Under the pieces are notes generated by a model. It saw only the letters and a list, made by a program, of their open reading frames with translations. It did not search any database and was not told where the DNA came from. 64,000 nucleotides of DNA from an uncultured bacterium (GTDB lineage Bacteria > Myxococcota_A > Bradymonadia > UBA7976 > VGTA01). Numbering within the stretch: position 1 is the stretch's first letter; each line of letters starts with the position of its first letter. Shown here piece after piece: positions 1 to 10,700 of this stretch. A program made the translations under genes and the position numbers. The DNA is taken from assembly GCA_943788935.1 (NCBI GenBank), contig CALSSE010000023.1, positions 1 to 64,000 on the forward strand. Reading direction: 5' to 3'.

Positions 1-1543
1 CCGATTAACCGACGATACTGATCTACAGAGAGGCGCCGCTCGGCCCATCCGAGCAATAACTCAAAATCTTCATGAGACTCGATGGGACCATCAAACTCAG
101 CGAGAGCGTTGGTGATCGCGACTTCTGCCTGAGCATCTTTAAGCACCAAGAGTGCGATCGCCCGCTTAAGTTTTAATAAGCCTCTATACTCACCTTCGAA
201 ACACTCTGGGATGAGGTAGTCCAAGCCCTCAATGAGGCTCAAGTATTGATCTCTCTCATCAGCGACTTCGATGAGGGACTCAATCACATCAACATCAACT
301 TGGCATTGCAATGACTCTTGATAGAGCTCAATCGCCAACAGAGGAGTCCCCGAAGTCAGCTCGTCAGCGAGTTGCGCCAATCGTTTGGCAGCGACCCTAG
401 ACTTTGAGCCTCGACCCTCGAGGGTTTTGATCGATGCTCTTACCGCGCTCGCCCTAGCGTGTGGATCACCCCAGTGATCTACGTGAGAGATCCATTCATC
501 AAGAGTCTCCTCTAGTGGACTATCACGATAGGCATCCTCGAAGAGCTCCGCCGCCTGATCAGGATGAGTGTGCTTATTGAGACGGGCGGCATATATTTTC
601 CTAAGGGCTGATCGAGTCGCGTCTAGCTGGTCGACCTGATCGAGTAAGGTCTCAACCGCTGACTCCGGCTGATCAAAGATCACCAAGAGGTCAGCCTTTA
701 ATCGGAGTGACTCCTCATAGCGCTCACGCCTTCTCTCCTCTGCCCTCTGCGTATCCAATGGAGCGCTCAACAAGGTCAAGGCTCTATCACAAGCAGCGAT
801 GGCCTCTGCCCCTCGCTCCATAGTCTTGAGGAGAGAGGCACGCTGCAAGTGGGCCTCACCTGCATCTCCCCAAGATTGTGAAGCGATGAAGTTATAATAT
901 TCGAGCAAACCATCCCAATCCTCAGTCACTGTGCAAAGCTCTGCGAGTGACTCCGTGACTTCATGACGCATCAATTCAGAGGGCTCTGCTTTTAAAGCTG
1001 CCCAAAACCAATGCTTCGCCTGATCGAGATCTAATAAACGATCTCTGTAGAGCTCAGCGATCTTGAGCATAGACTTCAATCGCTCAGCGCTTCCCTCGTC
1101 GAGATCAACAAGTGAAGACACTAAAGTCCTCACCTCTTCATCTACCTCAGTGAGCTTGGGGAGATCTTTGATCCCTTCATCAAATCGCTTACTCTTTTGC
1201 TCAAGATGTTTGATCGCTCTCTCTTCTTCTCCTCTTTCCCTCTCCTTTGTTTCGACCTCCTCCCCCGGCATAGGAGAGGCGGTCACCTTATCGGAAGAGT
1301 TTGAAGATGAACTCATAGAGCTCGCTAGGCTCATCGCCCGATTGAGCTCATCGAGGTCATCAGAATTAAGCCTGGGCGCTCTCTCCTCTGCTCGGGGAGG
1401 TGAGGGGAGCCTTTTACTCATCGACTCTTCTTGATAGACGCTTCGCTGAGAGAGGGGAGGAGGAGAGGTCACCCGCTCCGAACGAGTCATAGTGAAGCTC
1501 TCTCTTTGATAGCTAGACTCTATAGACCGCCCTTCGATCATCG
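1..1543 (-). CDS. TPR-like repeat protein, C-terminus beyond window
   Basis: A reading frame on the minus strand runs without a stop from about 1697 to the left edge, so the C-terminus is missing. The N-terminal part (to about 1280) is Ser/Pro/Glu-rich and disordered-looking. After it come helical pairs typical of TPR/SEL1-like solenoids (for example KHWFWAALKAEPSE, AAELFEDAYRDSPLEE, ALTLLSAPLDTQ). No catalytic motif is visible. The first in-frame ATG is at 1543. Further ATGs lie at 1490 and 1421, both with purine-rich upstream stretches. Protein-like sequence continues upstream to an ATT at 1697, directly after the stop of the preceding TPR gene, so the true start is unsettled. It probably shares a transcript with the two genes upstream (3914-1699) and may serve as a scaffold or in regulation. 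Function is not recognised. Confidence 0.75.
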
Positions 1544-1698
1544 GAGAAGTCGTACCCGTTGGCTGAGGGGGCTTAGTGGCTTCATGATCATGCTTCTGCT
1601 GAGATGATGGAGAGGCGGTGACTCTATTAAGAGAGCTCTTAATGAGCTCATCGTGAATATCGATTTCTTCATGAGAGGGCTCTGGTTTATTGGTAATC

Positions 1699-3651
1699 TC
1701 ACCGGGGGTCCTTAGTGGATGCCTCTCTTCTCCCCTCGCTTAGCCAATCATCAATACTGTCTTGGGGTGCAATCGACCAAGGATCACTCTGAGCAAAAGG
1801 CCCAGCGCTGAGAGGCTTCGGCGGTCGATCAATACCTTCCGAATCACCTCTCTCGACCTCAATCGACTGCGCGAGAGGGTTAAGTGTCGACGCAGGGAGA
1901 GGAGCAGCGGAGCCCACCGAGCTCACTCGCTCTTGTGTATCTTGTGGAAGTCTAGTCACCGCTGCGCCTGATGTCACCGCTGCGCCTGATGTCACCGCTG
2001 CGCCTGATGTCACCGCTACGCCTGATGTCACCGCTGCGCCTGATGTCACCGCTGCGCCTGATGTCACCGCTTTGTCGATAAGAGACTCAGCGGGTGATGG
2101 GTTAGAGTCGTATTTTTCACCATCGTTAATCATGAGTGAGACTCGATTGAGAGAGTCATGGGCTCGCTTAGCGTAGGGTGATAGCTCTAAGACTCTCTCC
2201 AAGAGGGCTTTAGCAGCGATGAAATCTCCTCTACTCTCGTTTAACTTGGAGAGACTATAATAAGGAGTGAGCGCGGTGGGTTCAATTTCTAAGGCTCTAC
2301 GATAAGCTCTCTCAGCGGTATCATAGGTCTCGGGATCGTTCATCCATAGATCACCGAGCGCTACCCAAGTATCAGCTGCTTTTAGCGACTCATTACAAGA
2401 CGCATAGCGCTGTGCGCACTCGGTGAGTCTCGCCTGAGCGAGGAAGAGGTCTCCTCTGTTCTCCGCGACTCGAGCGATCTCCATAAGTAGATGCGCGGAG
2501 CTCCCGAGCTCAATCCTCGCGATCTCTAAGGCCTCCAAAGCAGCGGCATCATCTCCTCCTCTCAATAACATCCCAATCGTGTAATAAGTGAGACCTCTCT
2601 GCATAGAAGCTGAGAATGGAGAGCGCTCAGAGGGCCGAGAAATAGACGCGTCACGGAGAGCTTCCATCTCAGCGTCTAGATATTGTCGCCAATAATCTAC
2701 CGCCGCAAGCTGATCGTTTTGAGCTTCTGAGAGCAAAGCGAGCGCTCTCATTCGATCGGGCTTCGAGAGCTTCGAATCTTCACACCATTGACTGAGCAGC
2801 TCCGGAGATTCTCCTAACCATCGACTGAGCTCAAAATACCTGACCGCACCTCTAGGCTGGTCGAGGTGCTCTTTATAGTAAATCTTAGCTGACTCAAGCT
2901 CTTCAGCCTGAACTAACCCCTCTCCCTCATGGAAAAATCGTAAATGTTGCAGATGAAGTTTTTGCTGAGGAGTGATCTTATCTCCCTCAGGATTAAAGCT
3001 ACTCTTTAAGTAGGAGTCACGGGTCTTTCCAGAAATAAATGAGATGTCATGCTCACCGACCTCTACTTCACTCTCTAATCGCCGCTTAGGGAGCTTCCAG
3101 CCCCAATCGAGGCAGTAGGAGAGGCTCAGCTCGGTGAGAGGATCAAAGTTAATCACCGTGGGGTGAGTTCGCTGAGCAGGCAACCCGGCATCTCTAATGA
3201 GTCGAGTAGCGAGTGTAAGCGCGTTGAGCTCACCTAAGCCAAAGAGGACACCTTGATAGAACTCAAACCTTAAGCTATGCGCTAAGGCGTGAAAGCCCCC
3301 CTCAAGGTAAAACACTTGAGCCCGCTGATTCTCTGCCTCAAAAACGCCCCAACACATAAATGGAGCAGGCTGACCGCTAGTATTTGAGGTGGTCCCTTTG
3401 ATGTGTATTTCTTGAAACTGAGAGCGCGCCAAACGTGATTGAATCAAAGCCTCTAGCTCTTGGAGTGAAACCGTCATACTCACATCACAGAGTTGAGCAT
3501 GAGCATGCCTAAGGGCGCTCATCGGCACATCACCCTCGACCCTAAGCTCAAAGCGCTGACTGTTGACGAACCCCCAATGTCGCTGAGGGGGGAATCGTAC
3601 ATTTATTCCATGATCTTGAATACGAATGATCGGCGAAGGAGATGAACTCAT
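1699..3651 (-). CDS. TPR protein with unknown N-terminal domain and AVTSGA repeats
   Basis: A 650-residue protein. Residues 1-200 form a folded-looking domain I do not recognise. Residues about 270-500 contain TPR-like helical pairs, including AERAYRRALEIEPTALTPYY and AKALLERVLELSPYAKRAHD, which match the TPR consensus. Residues about 527-565 are a perfect-to-near-perfect hexapeptide repeat (VTSGAA), and the C-terminal tail is low complexity. No signal peptide or membrane segment is seen, so it is probably cytoplasmic. Its ATG overlaps the stop of the upstream lipoprotein gene by 4 bp (ATGA), and the next TPR gene follows at once, which suggests one operon. The role is unknown; protein-protein interaction is the reasonable inference. 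Confidence 0.85.
   Translation of the reverse strand: MSSSPSPIIRIQDHGINVRFPPQRHWGFVNSQRFELRVEGDVPMSALRHAHAQLCDVSMTVSLQELEALIQSRLARSQFQEIHIKGTTSNTSGQPAPFMCWGVFEAENQRAQVFYLEGGFHALAHSLRFEFYQGVLFGLGELNALTLATRLIRDAGLPAQRTHPTVINFDPLTELSLSYCLDWGWKLPKRRLESEVEVGEHDISFISGKTRDSYLKSSFNPEGDKITPQQKLHLQHLRFFHEGEGLVQAEELESAKIYYKEHLDQPRGAVRYFELSRWLGESPELLSQWCEDSKLSKPDRMRALALLSEAQNDQLAAVDYWRQYLDAEMEALRDASISRPSERSPFSASMQRGLTYYTIGMLLRGGDDAAALEALEIARIELGSSAHLLMEIARVAENRGDLFLAQARLTECAQRYASCNESLKAADTWVALGDLWMNDPETYDTAERAYRRALEIEPTALTPYYSLSKLNESRGDFIAAKALLERVLELSPYAKRAHDSLNRVSLMINDGEKYDSNPSPAESLIDKAVTSGAAVTSGAAVTSGVAVTSGAAVTSGAAVTSGAAVTRLPQDTQERVSSVGSAAPLPASTLNPLAQSIEVERGDSEGIDRPPKPLSAGPFAQSDPWSIAPQDSIDDWLSEGRREASTKDPR
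1955..2071 (-). repeat. 18-bp in-frame tandem repeat (VTSGAA), about 6.5 copies
   Basis: The plus-strand unit gtcaccgctgcgcctgat is repeated from 1955 to 2071 with one variant copy (gctacg, giving Val for Ala). It lies inside the 650-residue TPR protein and encodes a Val-Thr-Ser-Gly-Ala-Ala linker. The near identity of copies at DNA level suggests recent expansion by slippage, so copy number may vary between strains. Confidence 0.95.
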
Positions 3652-3914
3652 GAGTCTTTATTGGGCTTAGGTAACGCGCTAGGGTCCTCATTGGGATCAA
3701 TCGTATCGATCTGATCCGCTGAGGGCACAGGGGGCAGTGGATTCCGCGGAGGAGGCGGAGGGGGTGGAGGGGGTGGAGGTGGCTTAGACGTACAAGCACT
3801 CAGCGAAACACTGAGAGTGAGCGCAGCGAGCGCTGATCGAACCCATAATGAATGAGGCGAGCAACTCTCTCTGAGACTCATCTGACCGAGGTCACGCCAT
3901 TTCACATCAAGCAT
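3648..3914 (-). CDS. small proline-rich lipoprotein
   Basis: An 88-residue protein taken from the ATG at 3914, which has AAAGGAG six bases upstream. A TTG six bases further up is also in frame but lacks that spacing. There is a basic N-terminus, a hydrophobic stretch (ALAALTLSVSLSA) and a lipobox with Cys41, followed by TSK, twelve consecutive prolines, and a short acidic tail. The expected mature form is a lipid-anchored peptide of about 48 residues with a rigid polyproline stalk. Its stop overlaps the start of the TPR gene by 4 bp, so the two are probably translationally coupled. Function is unknown. Confidence 0.8.
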   Translation of the reverse strand: MLDVKWRDLGQMSLRESCSPHSLWVRSALAALTLSVSLSACTSKPPPPPPPPPPPPRNPLPPVPSADQIDTIDPNEDPSALPKPNKDS

Positions 3915-3920
3915 CCCCAA

Positions 3921-3927
3921 CTCCTTT
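3921..3927 (-). promoter_or_regulatory. Shine-Dalgarno site deciding the lipoprotein start
   Basis: AAAGGAG on the minus strand, six bases before the ATG at 3914. It favours this start over the upstream TTG (3920) and over the internal ATG at 3881. Confidence 0.6.
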
Positions 3928-4147
3928 AACTCAACACCTCAAAAATAGGTTTTACTCTTCCATATAATATGGGCGCTTCAGCGATGAGTACAATCTATAT
4001 CGCCCTGTATTGTCACCCTTTTAGAAAAGAGCCTATCACATCATTTGTCAACTCTGCATATGATCCATGATCAACGAAGGGTGATTGACGAATCTCATAT
4101 GTATGATAGTGTGGACAAAGATGGCACCTTCATTCTCTGAGAATTAC

Positions 4148-7100
4148 ATGATTCAAACCACTGTCTGCGCGAGCCTTAACCAAGGTTTAGAGACGCTCTT
4201 GACCTTCACTAAACCTGACCACGACCCATTCGCTCAAGATTGGATCATCTGCCCTCACCCTGAGAGCGCCAAGTGGGTCAGTCGACGCCTTGCAGAGGAG
4301 AGGGGCCTATGTGCTCAAGTGGAGATCTACCCAGTGGGGAGATGGGTCAGCTCCCTCCAAGGGGTGATCTGGCCGCAGATGCCCTCACTTCCCTCGCCGA
4401 GTCGGATGACCTGGGCAACATTAGAAGGAGCCCCTTTTCTTAGCGAGAGATTAGGGCCTAAGCATGAACTCACTCAGCTCTTCGGACACCCCATAGAGAG
4501 AGGTGATGACCACATAGGGAAGAGGCGCTCCAGGCGAAGAAGTTCACCGCTTGCAGGTCGAAAACTTAGCGCTGCCCAACGTTTCGCCAAGCTCCTACGT
4601 CGACTCCTGCTCAGCCGACCACACTGGTTACAGAGATGGGAAGTTGAGGGAGTAACAGAGCTCATCGAAGAAGACATATGGCCTAGCCTATGGTGTGAGG
4701 TTTCAAAAGTCCTTGGCCCGATCGACCATCAGACCTCGGCGTTTAACTCCGATCGGCTAGCGATGTGGTCTGATTGGCTTGAGCTCTTATGTCGTCGCGC
4801 AGCTAATCCTGAAGCAGGCCTACACCAGAGAATCCGCAAACTGATCTTTTTTGGTCATCATCGTTATGATGCCCAGACTTTAGCCCTCGCGAGAGCATGT
4901 GCCCAATCGATAGAGGTCGGGTTCATTACAGTGGACCCCATCTCTTATGCCTCAAGGGAGCTCAGAACTCCTCACCCGATGGAGACTTCTGAGCCTCTCC
5001 ATCAGCCAGCCCCTCTGTTATTGAGCTATGGTGGTGGTTTTAGCGCTTATAAACCCTTAAGAGAAGACCCTCATTCAGAATCTGAGCTAAGCGTTGACCC
5101 ACTTAGACCTCCACCTCCTTTTCCGATCACCCCACCCCCTCCTCAAACTCGCTCCGAACAGGTTCTTTCATCGACTACGCTACCTTCCTTACTCAATCTC
5201 TTACAAAGAGATTTAATCGAGGGAACACCCCGACCGGTAGCACCTGAAGTCGCTCACATTAGATCTAACTCTACAGGAGAAGAGTACAGCCTCAAGTTTC
5301 ACTCTAGCTACAGCGATCAGAGACAGATCGAAGATCTTTACCAATGTCTGATGACCGCCTTTCGTAGAGACCCAAGTCTCAGACCCCGAGACATCTTGGT
5401 TCTCTGTCCAGACATTGAGCGTTTTACCCCGCTTATCCTCGCTGTGTTCAATGGTGACCTCTCTCATTCGAACGCCTCAGATGCATCGCGAGATCGGGGA
5501 CTACTTGAGCCACAAAGAATTGGAGCAGAGGTCGCCAGACCTCATGGACAAAATCCTTATAGTCATCTCCTCACTCTACTTCTCAAGCTCGCGACAGGTA
5601 GACTCTATCGGCATGATGTTTTTCAATGCTTGAAACACCCTCTCGTCGCGACTCGATTTAGACTCTCTCTCTCCGAGATCCTAAAAATCGAACAATGGAC
5701 GAGGCGTAGCGGAATCCGCTGGGGTTTAGATGCCGCCCATCGAGTGAGCTGTGGCCTCAATGAGGAGGCACAGCATAGTTGGGAATTTGGGCTTGATCGA
5801 TTATTGATGGGCACTTTAGTCGGTGAAGAGCTCCCAGGTCGCTTCGAAGAGCTCTATGGAGGAGTCGCCCCGCTCTCTCTCGGTGGGGAAGAGCCTGAAG
5901 AGCTACTCTCCCGCTTTTGTGATTTCTTCCTCACCCTCAAGGCTTTGATCCCTCGCCTCTCTTCCCATCATACCCCAGCGGTCTGGTGTGAATTACTCAT
6001 CGACACCCTCCGCTCTATGACTCACCCTAGTAGCACCGAAGAGAGAGCGCTCCGTCAAGACGTCGAGTCGGATCTGAGACGGACTTTAAAGCGACGAGCC
6101 CCCACTCAACAAATGATGACCAATAAGGCGATCTCTGTTCTCATTGAAGGGGTTGGGCAACAGCGATCAGTGATCGGAGCGGGGAGGGACCATGTACGAT
6201 TCTATCCTCTAGATCAAGCCTATGCAGTCCCCGCCAAAGTCATTTGTTTTATCAACTTTAGTGAGGGTCGTTTCCCTCAGAGAGATCGCTCTGACCGACT
6301 CGATCCGCTCAGCGCCGCTCCTCTCTCCACCGATCTTGACCCATTGCAAGAACAGTTCTCAAATGTGATCTCTAGTCTCCTCGCTGCCCAAGAGCAGGTA
6401 CACTTCTTCTACACTGGACAAAAGCCAAGCGGAGAGACTCGTTTACCCGCTCCGCTCTTGCAAGCGATCCAAGAAGAGATCAGCGCTCGCTATCAAATAG
6501 GTGGTGAGCTCGGTGATCAACTCATCTCTGCCCTCACTGTAAAACACCCTTTACATTCATTTAGTCCTCGTAACTTCCTCGGAGATGAGCACGGTAACCC
6601 CACCGAAGAGACGCTCAGTCATGAGCCCATTTGGCTCAAGGGCGCCCAGGCTTGGCAAGCGGCGATGAGCGACCCTCAGGAGCTCCCCCCCTTCGCTGAC
6701 CGCAGCTTAGAGGTCGCCGCGAGAGGGGTGAGTCGACCTAAGATCGACAGCCTCCGTCAGCTCCTCAAGAACCCTTGTGAGTATTTTCTTAAACGAGGCG
6801 TAGGGATGAGCCTCCTAAGGGATGAAGAGCTCACCCGAGAGCGAGAGCTCCTTGAGCTTGATTCTCTTCAATCATGGCAGCTACGAGATCGCACCTTTGA
6901 TCTCTTAATGTCGATGGACCCAACCCTTGAGACCACGCTTAACGAAGAGGATGAACCGACCGACAACGGACAGCTAAACGCTCTCGATGAGTCCTCTTAT
7001 CTCCGGGCGATGGCGCAGGTTCAAGCTGAGGGACTACTCCCCATTGGGCGTATGGGCGAGGTGACCTTCGAGCAGGCTCTCGAGGAAGTGAAGAGTCTCT

Positions 7101-7750
7101 ATCATCGCTTCAGCGATACCAGGCAAGGAGAGCGGCGACAGCCGATCGCGATCAATGTTCAACTCCCCTCTGGCCGTCCTCTCTCTATAGAGAGCGAGCA
7201 TCGATTTGGTCACCGGCTCATCTTTACAACCCCAAGCCGCCATAATGAAACCATGGTCAAAGGGGGAGAGCCAAGTCCACGAGGTGATCGCTTGATTGAG
7301 CCTTGGCTTTACCATGTCGCCCTCTCTGCGGCAGACCCACACTTTGAGGGGACATCCCTGGTCGCCCAAGATGGTCTATTTGATCGTTTTCCTCCACTAA
7401 ATAGAGAGAAGGCGCTCTCTCTTCTAGACCATTGGGTGGATCTCCTCGAAGAGGGTTCGCTTAAGCCACTCCGCTTTGACCCCGATCTCTCTTGGAAGTG
7501 GTTAAAACTCTCTACCGGAGAGGGAGGTACAGAGGCTGCGATCGCTCCTTTTGAGGATTTGGCTAGTGGGTGGAGGAAAGCTGACGATCAATATGTCAAG
7601 CAAACCTATGGAGAACAACCTCTATGGAGGTCTACAGAAAGAGAGGGGGAACAACGGTCAGCTGAGCAACAGGTCATCCATCCTCAGTTTATCGACCAAT
7701 GTGACCTCATCTTTGGTGAGCTCGCTCAATCACTCCGAGAGGAGAGCTGA
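4148..7750 (+). CDS. recC: RecC-type subunit of exodeoxyribonuclease V (first locus)
   Basis: About 1200 residues, close to E. coli RecC in scale. RecC binds RecB and RecD, splits the DNA duplex and reads Chi; its own helicase and nuclease folds are inactive in the family. The N-terminus (MIQTTVCASLNQGLETLL, then DPFAQDWIICPHPESAKWV) lines up with the RecC N-terminus in which a strand is followed by a 'xSTGMAQWL'-type segment. The middle carries INFSEGRFPQRDRSDRLDPL, a typical RecC-family motif. The frame is open from a TTG at 4085, but the alignment makes the ATG at 4148 more likely. The stop overlaps the recB start (TGATG at 7748-7752). recB and recD follow directly, which strongly supports the assignment. 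Confidence 0.9.
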   Translation: MIQTTVCASLNQGLETLLTFTKPDHDPFAQDWIICPHPESAKWVSRRLAEERGLCAQVEIYPVGRWVSSLQGVIWPQMPSLPSPSRMTWATLEGAPFLSERLGPKHELTQLFGHPIERGDDHIGKRRSRRRSSPLAGRKLSAAQRFAKLLRRLLLSRPHWLQRWEVEGVTELIEEDIWPSLWCEVSKVLGPIDHQTSAFNSDRLAMWSDWLELLCRRAANPEAGLHQRIRKLIFFGHHRYDAQTLALARACAQSIEVGFITVDPISYASRELRTPHPMETSEPLHQPAPLLLSYGGGFSAYKPLREDPHSESELSVDPLRPPPPFPITPPPPQTRSEQVLSSTTLPSLLNLLQRDLIEGTPRPVAPEVAHIRSNSTGEEYSLKFHSSYSDQRQIEDLYQCLMTAFRRDPSLRPRDILVLCPDIERFTPLILAVFNGDLSHSNASDASRDRGLLEPQRIGAEVARPHGQNPYSHLLTLLLKLATGRLYRHDVFQCLKHPLVATRFRLSLSEILKIEQWTRRSGIRWGLDAAHRVSCGLNEEAQHSWEFGLDRLLMGTLVGEELPGRFEELYGGVAPLSLGGEEPEELLSRFCDFFLTLKALIPRLSSHHTPAVWCELLIDTLRSMTHPSSTEERALRQDVESDLRRTLKRRAPTQQMMTNKAISVLIEGVGQQRSVIGAGRDHVRFYPLDQAYAVPAKVICFINFSEGRFPQRDRSDRLDPLSAAPLSTDLDPLQEQFSNVISSLLAAQEQVHFFYTGQKPSGETRLPAPLLQAIQEEISARYQIGGELGDQLISALTVKHPLHSFSPRNFLGDEHGNPTEETLSHEPIWLKGAQAWQAAMSDPQELPPFADRSLEVAARGVSRPKIDSLRQLLKNPCEYFLKRGVGMSLLRDEELTRERELLELDSLQSWQLRDRTFDLLMSMDPTLETTLNEEDEPTDNGQLNALDESSYLRAMAQVQAEGLLPIGRMGEVTFEQALEEVKSLYHRFSDTRQGERRQPIAINVQLPSGRPLSIESEHRFGHRLIFTTPSRHNETMVKGGEPSPRGDRLIEPWLYHVALSAADPHFEGTSLVAQDGLFDRFPPLNREKALSLLDHWVDLLEEGSLKPLRFDPDLSWKWLKLSTGEGGTEAAIAPFEDLASGWRKADDQYVKQTYGEQPLWRSTEREGEQRSAEQQVIHPQFIDQCDLIFGELAQSLREES

Positions 7751-10700
7751 TGTCCTCTGCTTTTAAGCTGATGGAGCACTCGCTCAGCAGAGGGTATACT
7801 CTCGTCGAAGCCAGCGCTGGTACCGGTAAAACCTATAGTATCACTTGGTTGATCGTCAGATTATTACTAGAAGAGGAGCTCGCCGCTGAAGAGCTCTTAG
7901 TGGTGACCTTTACCATCGCCGCCACCGAAGAGCTCGACAGTCGTATTCGTGTTCATATCACCGAGGTGCTCTCCCGCTGGCCGCGACAAGAATCAGAGGC
8001 CACAGAGGTGATACTCGGCGCTGAACTGTGGACTCTATATACGAACCTCTCCGAGACTCAACGGCTCGAAGCTCCTCGACGTCTTCAGCGAGCTCTAGAT
8101 CATTTTGATCTCGCCCAGATCTCCACTATTCACGGTTTCTGTGGTCAAATGCTCCGCGACTATCCTCTTGAGTCAGGTGTCGAGACAACCACTGTCCAAA
8201 CTCATCTCACTCCACTATATGAGGAGATCGCCGAGGACTTTAGAAGTCTAGTGATCAGTCAGTCTAGTCGACCAGCGCTGCGACTGATGAACGCCCTCTC
8301 TAAATCACTAAAGCATGATCTAGAGAGCCTCACTAAGATCTGTCACCACCTCGAACCTCAGGGGTGGTCAGCAGTGTACTGTGACCCACTTTTACTTCCA
8401 GCCTCTCATCATCAGCAACCAACAGAGGAGTTGATCGATCTTGCTCGCCGATCACAGTCCTCCACGCTCCCTCCTCCCCCCCCGCCCTTCGAATCCTCTC
8501 CCCAAGACTCCTCCCTCTCTGATATTCAAGGAGAGACTGAGGAGGGGACTGAGGAAGCAGCGCAGAGTGAAGTGCAGAGTGAAGTGCAGAGTGAAGTGCA
8601 GAGTGAAGTGCAGAGTGAAGTGCAGAGTCTCTCCTCAAGAGATCATCTCGCTACCGCTCAATCTTCCCTTTTCTCCGACACGCTCTTCACGGAGAGTGCT
8701 AGCCAAGTTCTCCCCCATCATGTCGTAGAGGCTTGGCGCTATATCGGTGAACTCTTTGATCATACCGTTCATTTGCGACTGATCCCCTCTATTCAGAGAG
8801 CAGAGTGGCGGCAGGGCTTAAGAGCCGCTCTCGAAGAGATAAATCAGACCGCTGTTTGGAAGAGTGGAGGAGGGGTCGCCGATCAAAATTTAGGCTGGGA
8901 GGCGATAGAGAGCATCATCGAACTATCGAATGAGGGACGGAGTCCAATCGCACCGGTGATCGCCCTTCATAAAGACCTCGCCCGCCTCTCAACAACAGGT
9001 CTTTTGAGCTCTTTAAATAAAACGCGTAAAGTCAACGCTCCCCACTTTGAGTTCAGCCACCCATTAAGCGATGTCCTCGAAGAGCTCGCGAGTTTAATGG
9101 CCGAAGTCACAACGGCGATGAAATCTTGGTTTAGATGGGGCTTCGCTGTTTATGCTCAAGAAGAATTAACACGCCGAAAACGAGCTGAGGGTTGGATCAG
9201 TACCAATGACTTGGTCCGTTTGACTCACGCTGCGATTCATCGTCCTGATGGTCAATTCCTCGCTCAAGTCCAAGGTCGCTTTCGAGCTGCGCTGATCGAT
9301 GAGTTCCAAGATACTGACCCTATGCAATGGGGAATTTTCTCCAAGATCCTAGATCCTCAGCAGAGCTCATCGTTTACTTATCTCATCGGTGACCCCAAAC
9401 AATCGATCTATCGCTTTCGAGGTGCTGACCTTAACGCTTATCTCGCTGTTAAAACGATCATCGCCGAAGGGCGAGCCTTCACCATGTCCCGTAATTTTAG
9501 AAGCGACCCACGAGTTCTCGATGCCCTCAATCAACACTTTGACGCTCGTAGCGAGCGACATCTCCTCAACCACTTAGAGCATGTCCCCGCTGGTGAGATT
9601 TCAAGAGGAGAAGGCTTCTTCCTCGATGAACAAGTGCCCTATGTCCATGTGGACGGCGGTCGAGAAGACCGCGCCTCTGACTTCCCTGCGCTCCGTTGGC
9701 GTTATTTTGAACTAGATCTCGTTACCAAGCGTGATGAATCTCTCGCTGAATATGTCGCAGAGGATGTCAGCGTATTTTTATCTCAAGGACACCATATAGG
9801 TCTTAAGAATAAACGACGTACGGTGAGCCTCTCTGATATAGGCATCTTGACTCGCACCAATGGCTTCGCGGTCCTGGTCTCCATCGCGCTCGCCAAGAGA
9901 GGGATCGCCTCAACGATCAGAGGAGACAGCGATGTCTTTAAGACTTCGGCGGTCGCTCAATTAGAGAGACTCATCCGTGGTATGCTACTCCCCGAAGATG
10001 AAGGACAACTTCGCGCTGCCCTGGCGATTGGACTCTTAGGGTTTGATGCGCTCATGGTTCGGGAGCGCTCTGATGAGCTTAAAGAGGTCTTCACCGAGCT
10101 TCATCGCATTTGGGTCTCTCAAGGATTCGCCGCCGCTTTTCACGCCCTCATCCATAACCCTACTCTGAGTCTTATCGAACGGGCATTGAGCCATCCGGAG
10201 GGGGCGAGGGACCTCTCTCGCATGCTGCACGCTTCAGAGAGAATCCAAGCCAGAGAGAGCGCTCTTGGGCTCTCTCCTGAGCTGAGCCTTCAATGGTTAA
10301 GAGAGCGACGATTAGAGGTCAATGTAGAGCCTAGTGAGGAAGATGAAGTCCGGCCTCACATAGACACCGACGCTGTTCAAGTGGTCACCGTTCACCGCTC
10401 AAAGGGTTTGGAGTATCCCATCTTATTCTGTCCTGACCTGTGGATAGTACGTCGGGGTGTTGCGAGCGATGTGACGGTCACTGAACCCCCTATACTTGGG
10501 GAGCCGCGAGCTTTAGACTTAAGGACAGAAAAGAGCGATGCGAGGACCGCTCTGCAAGCGCAGAAAGCAGAATCTGAGCGTCGTGAAGAGCGCCGCTTAC
10601 TCTATGTGGCGCTCACCCGAGCGGTTCATCACTGCTCGATTTACCTCTCCGTTCCCTCGTCGGGCTTTCATCATTCGCCGCTTTATCCAATGGTGATGGG

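Noticed and set aside
8333..8638. Antisense and alternate-frame open frames over the recB repeat
   Set aside because: They are by-products of the 12-bp repeat being free of stops in other frames; RecB is clearly the real gene.
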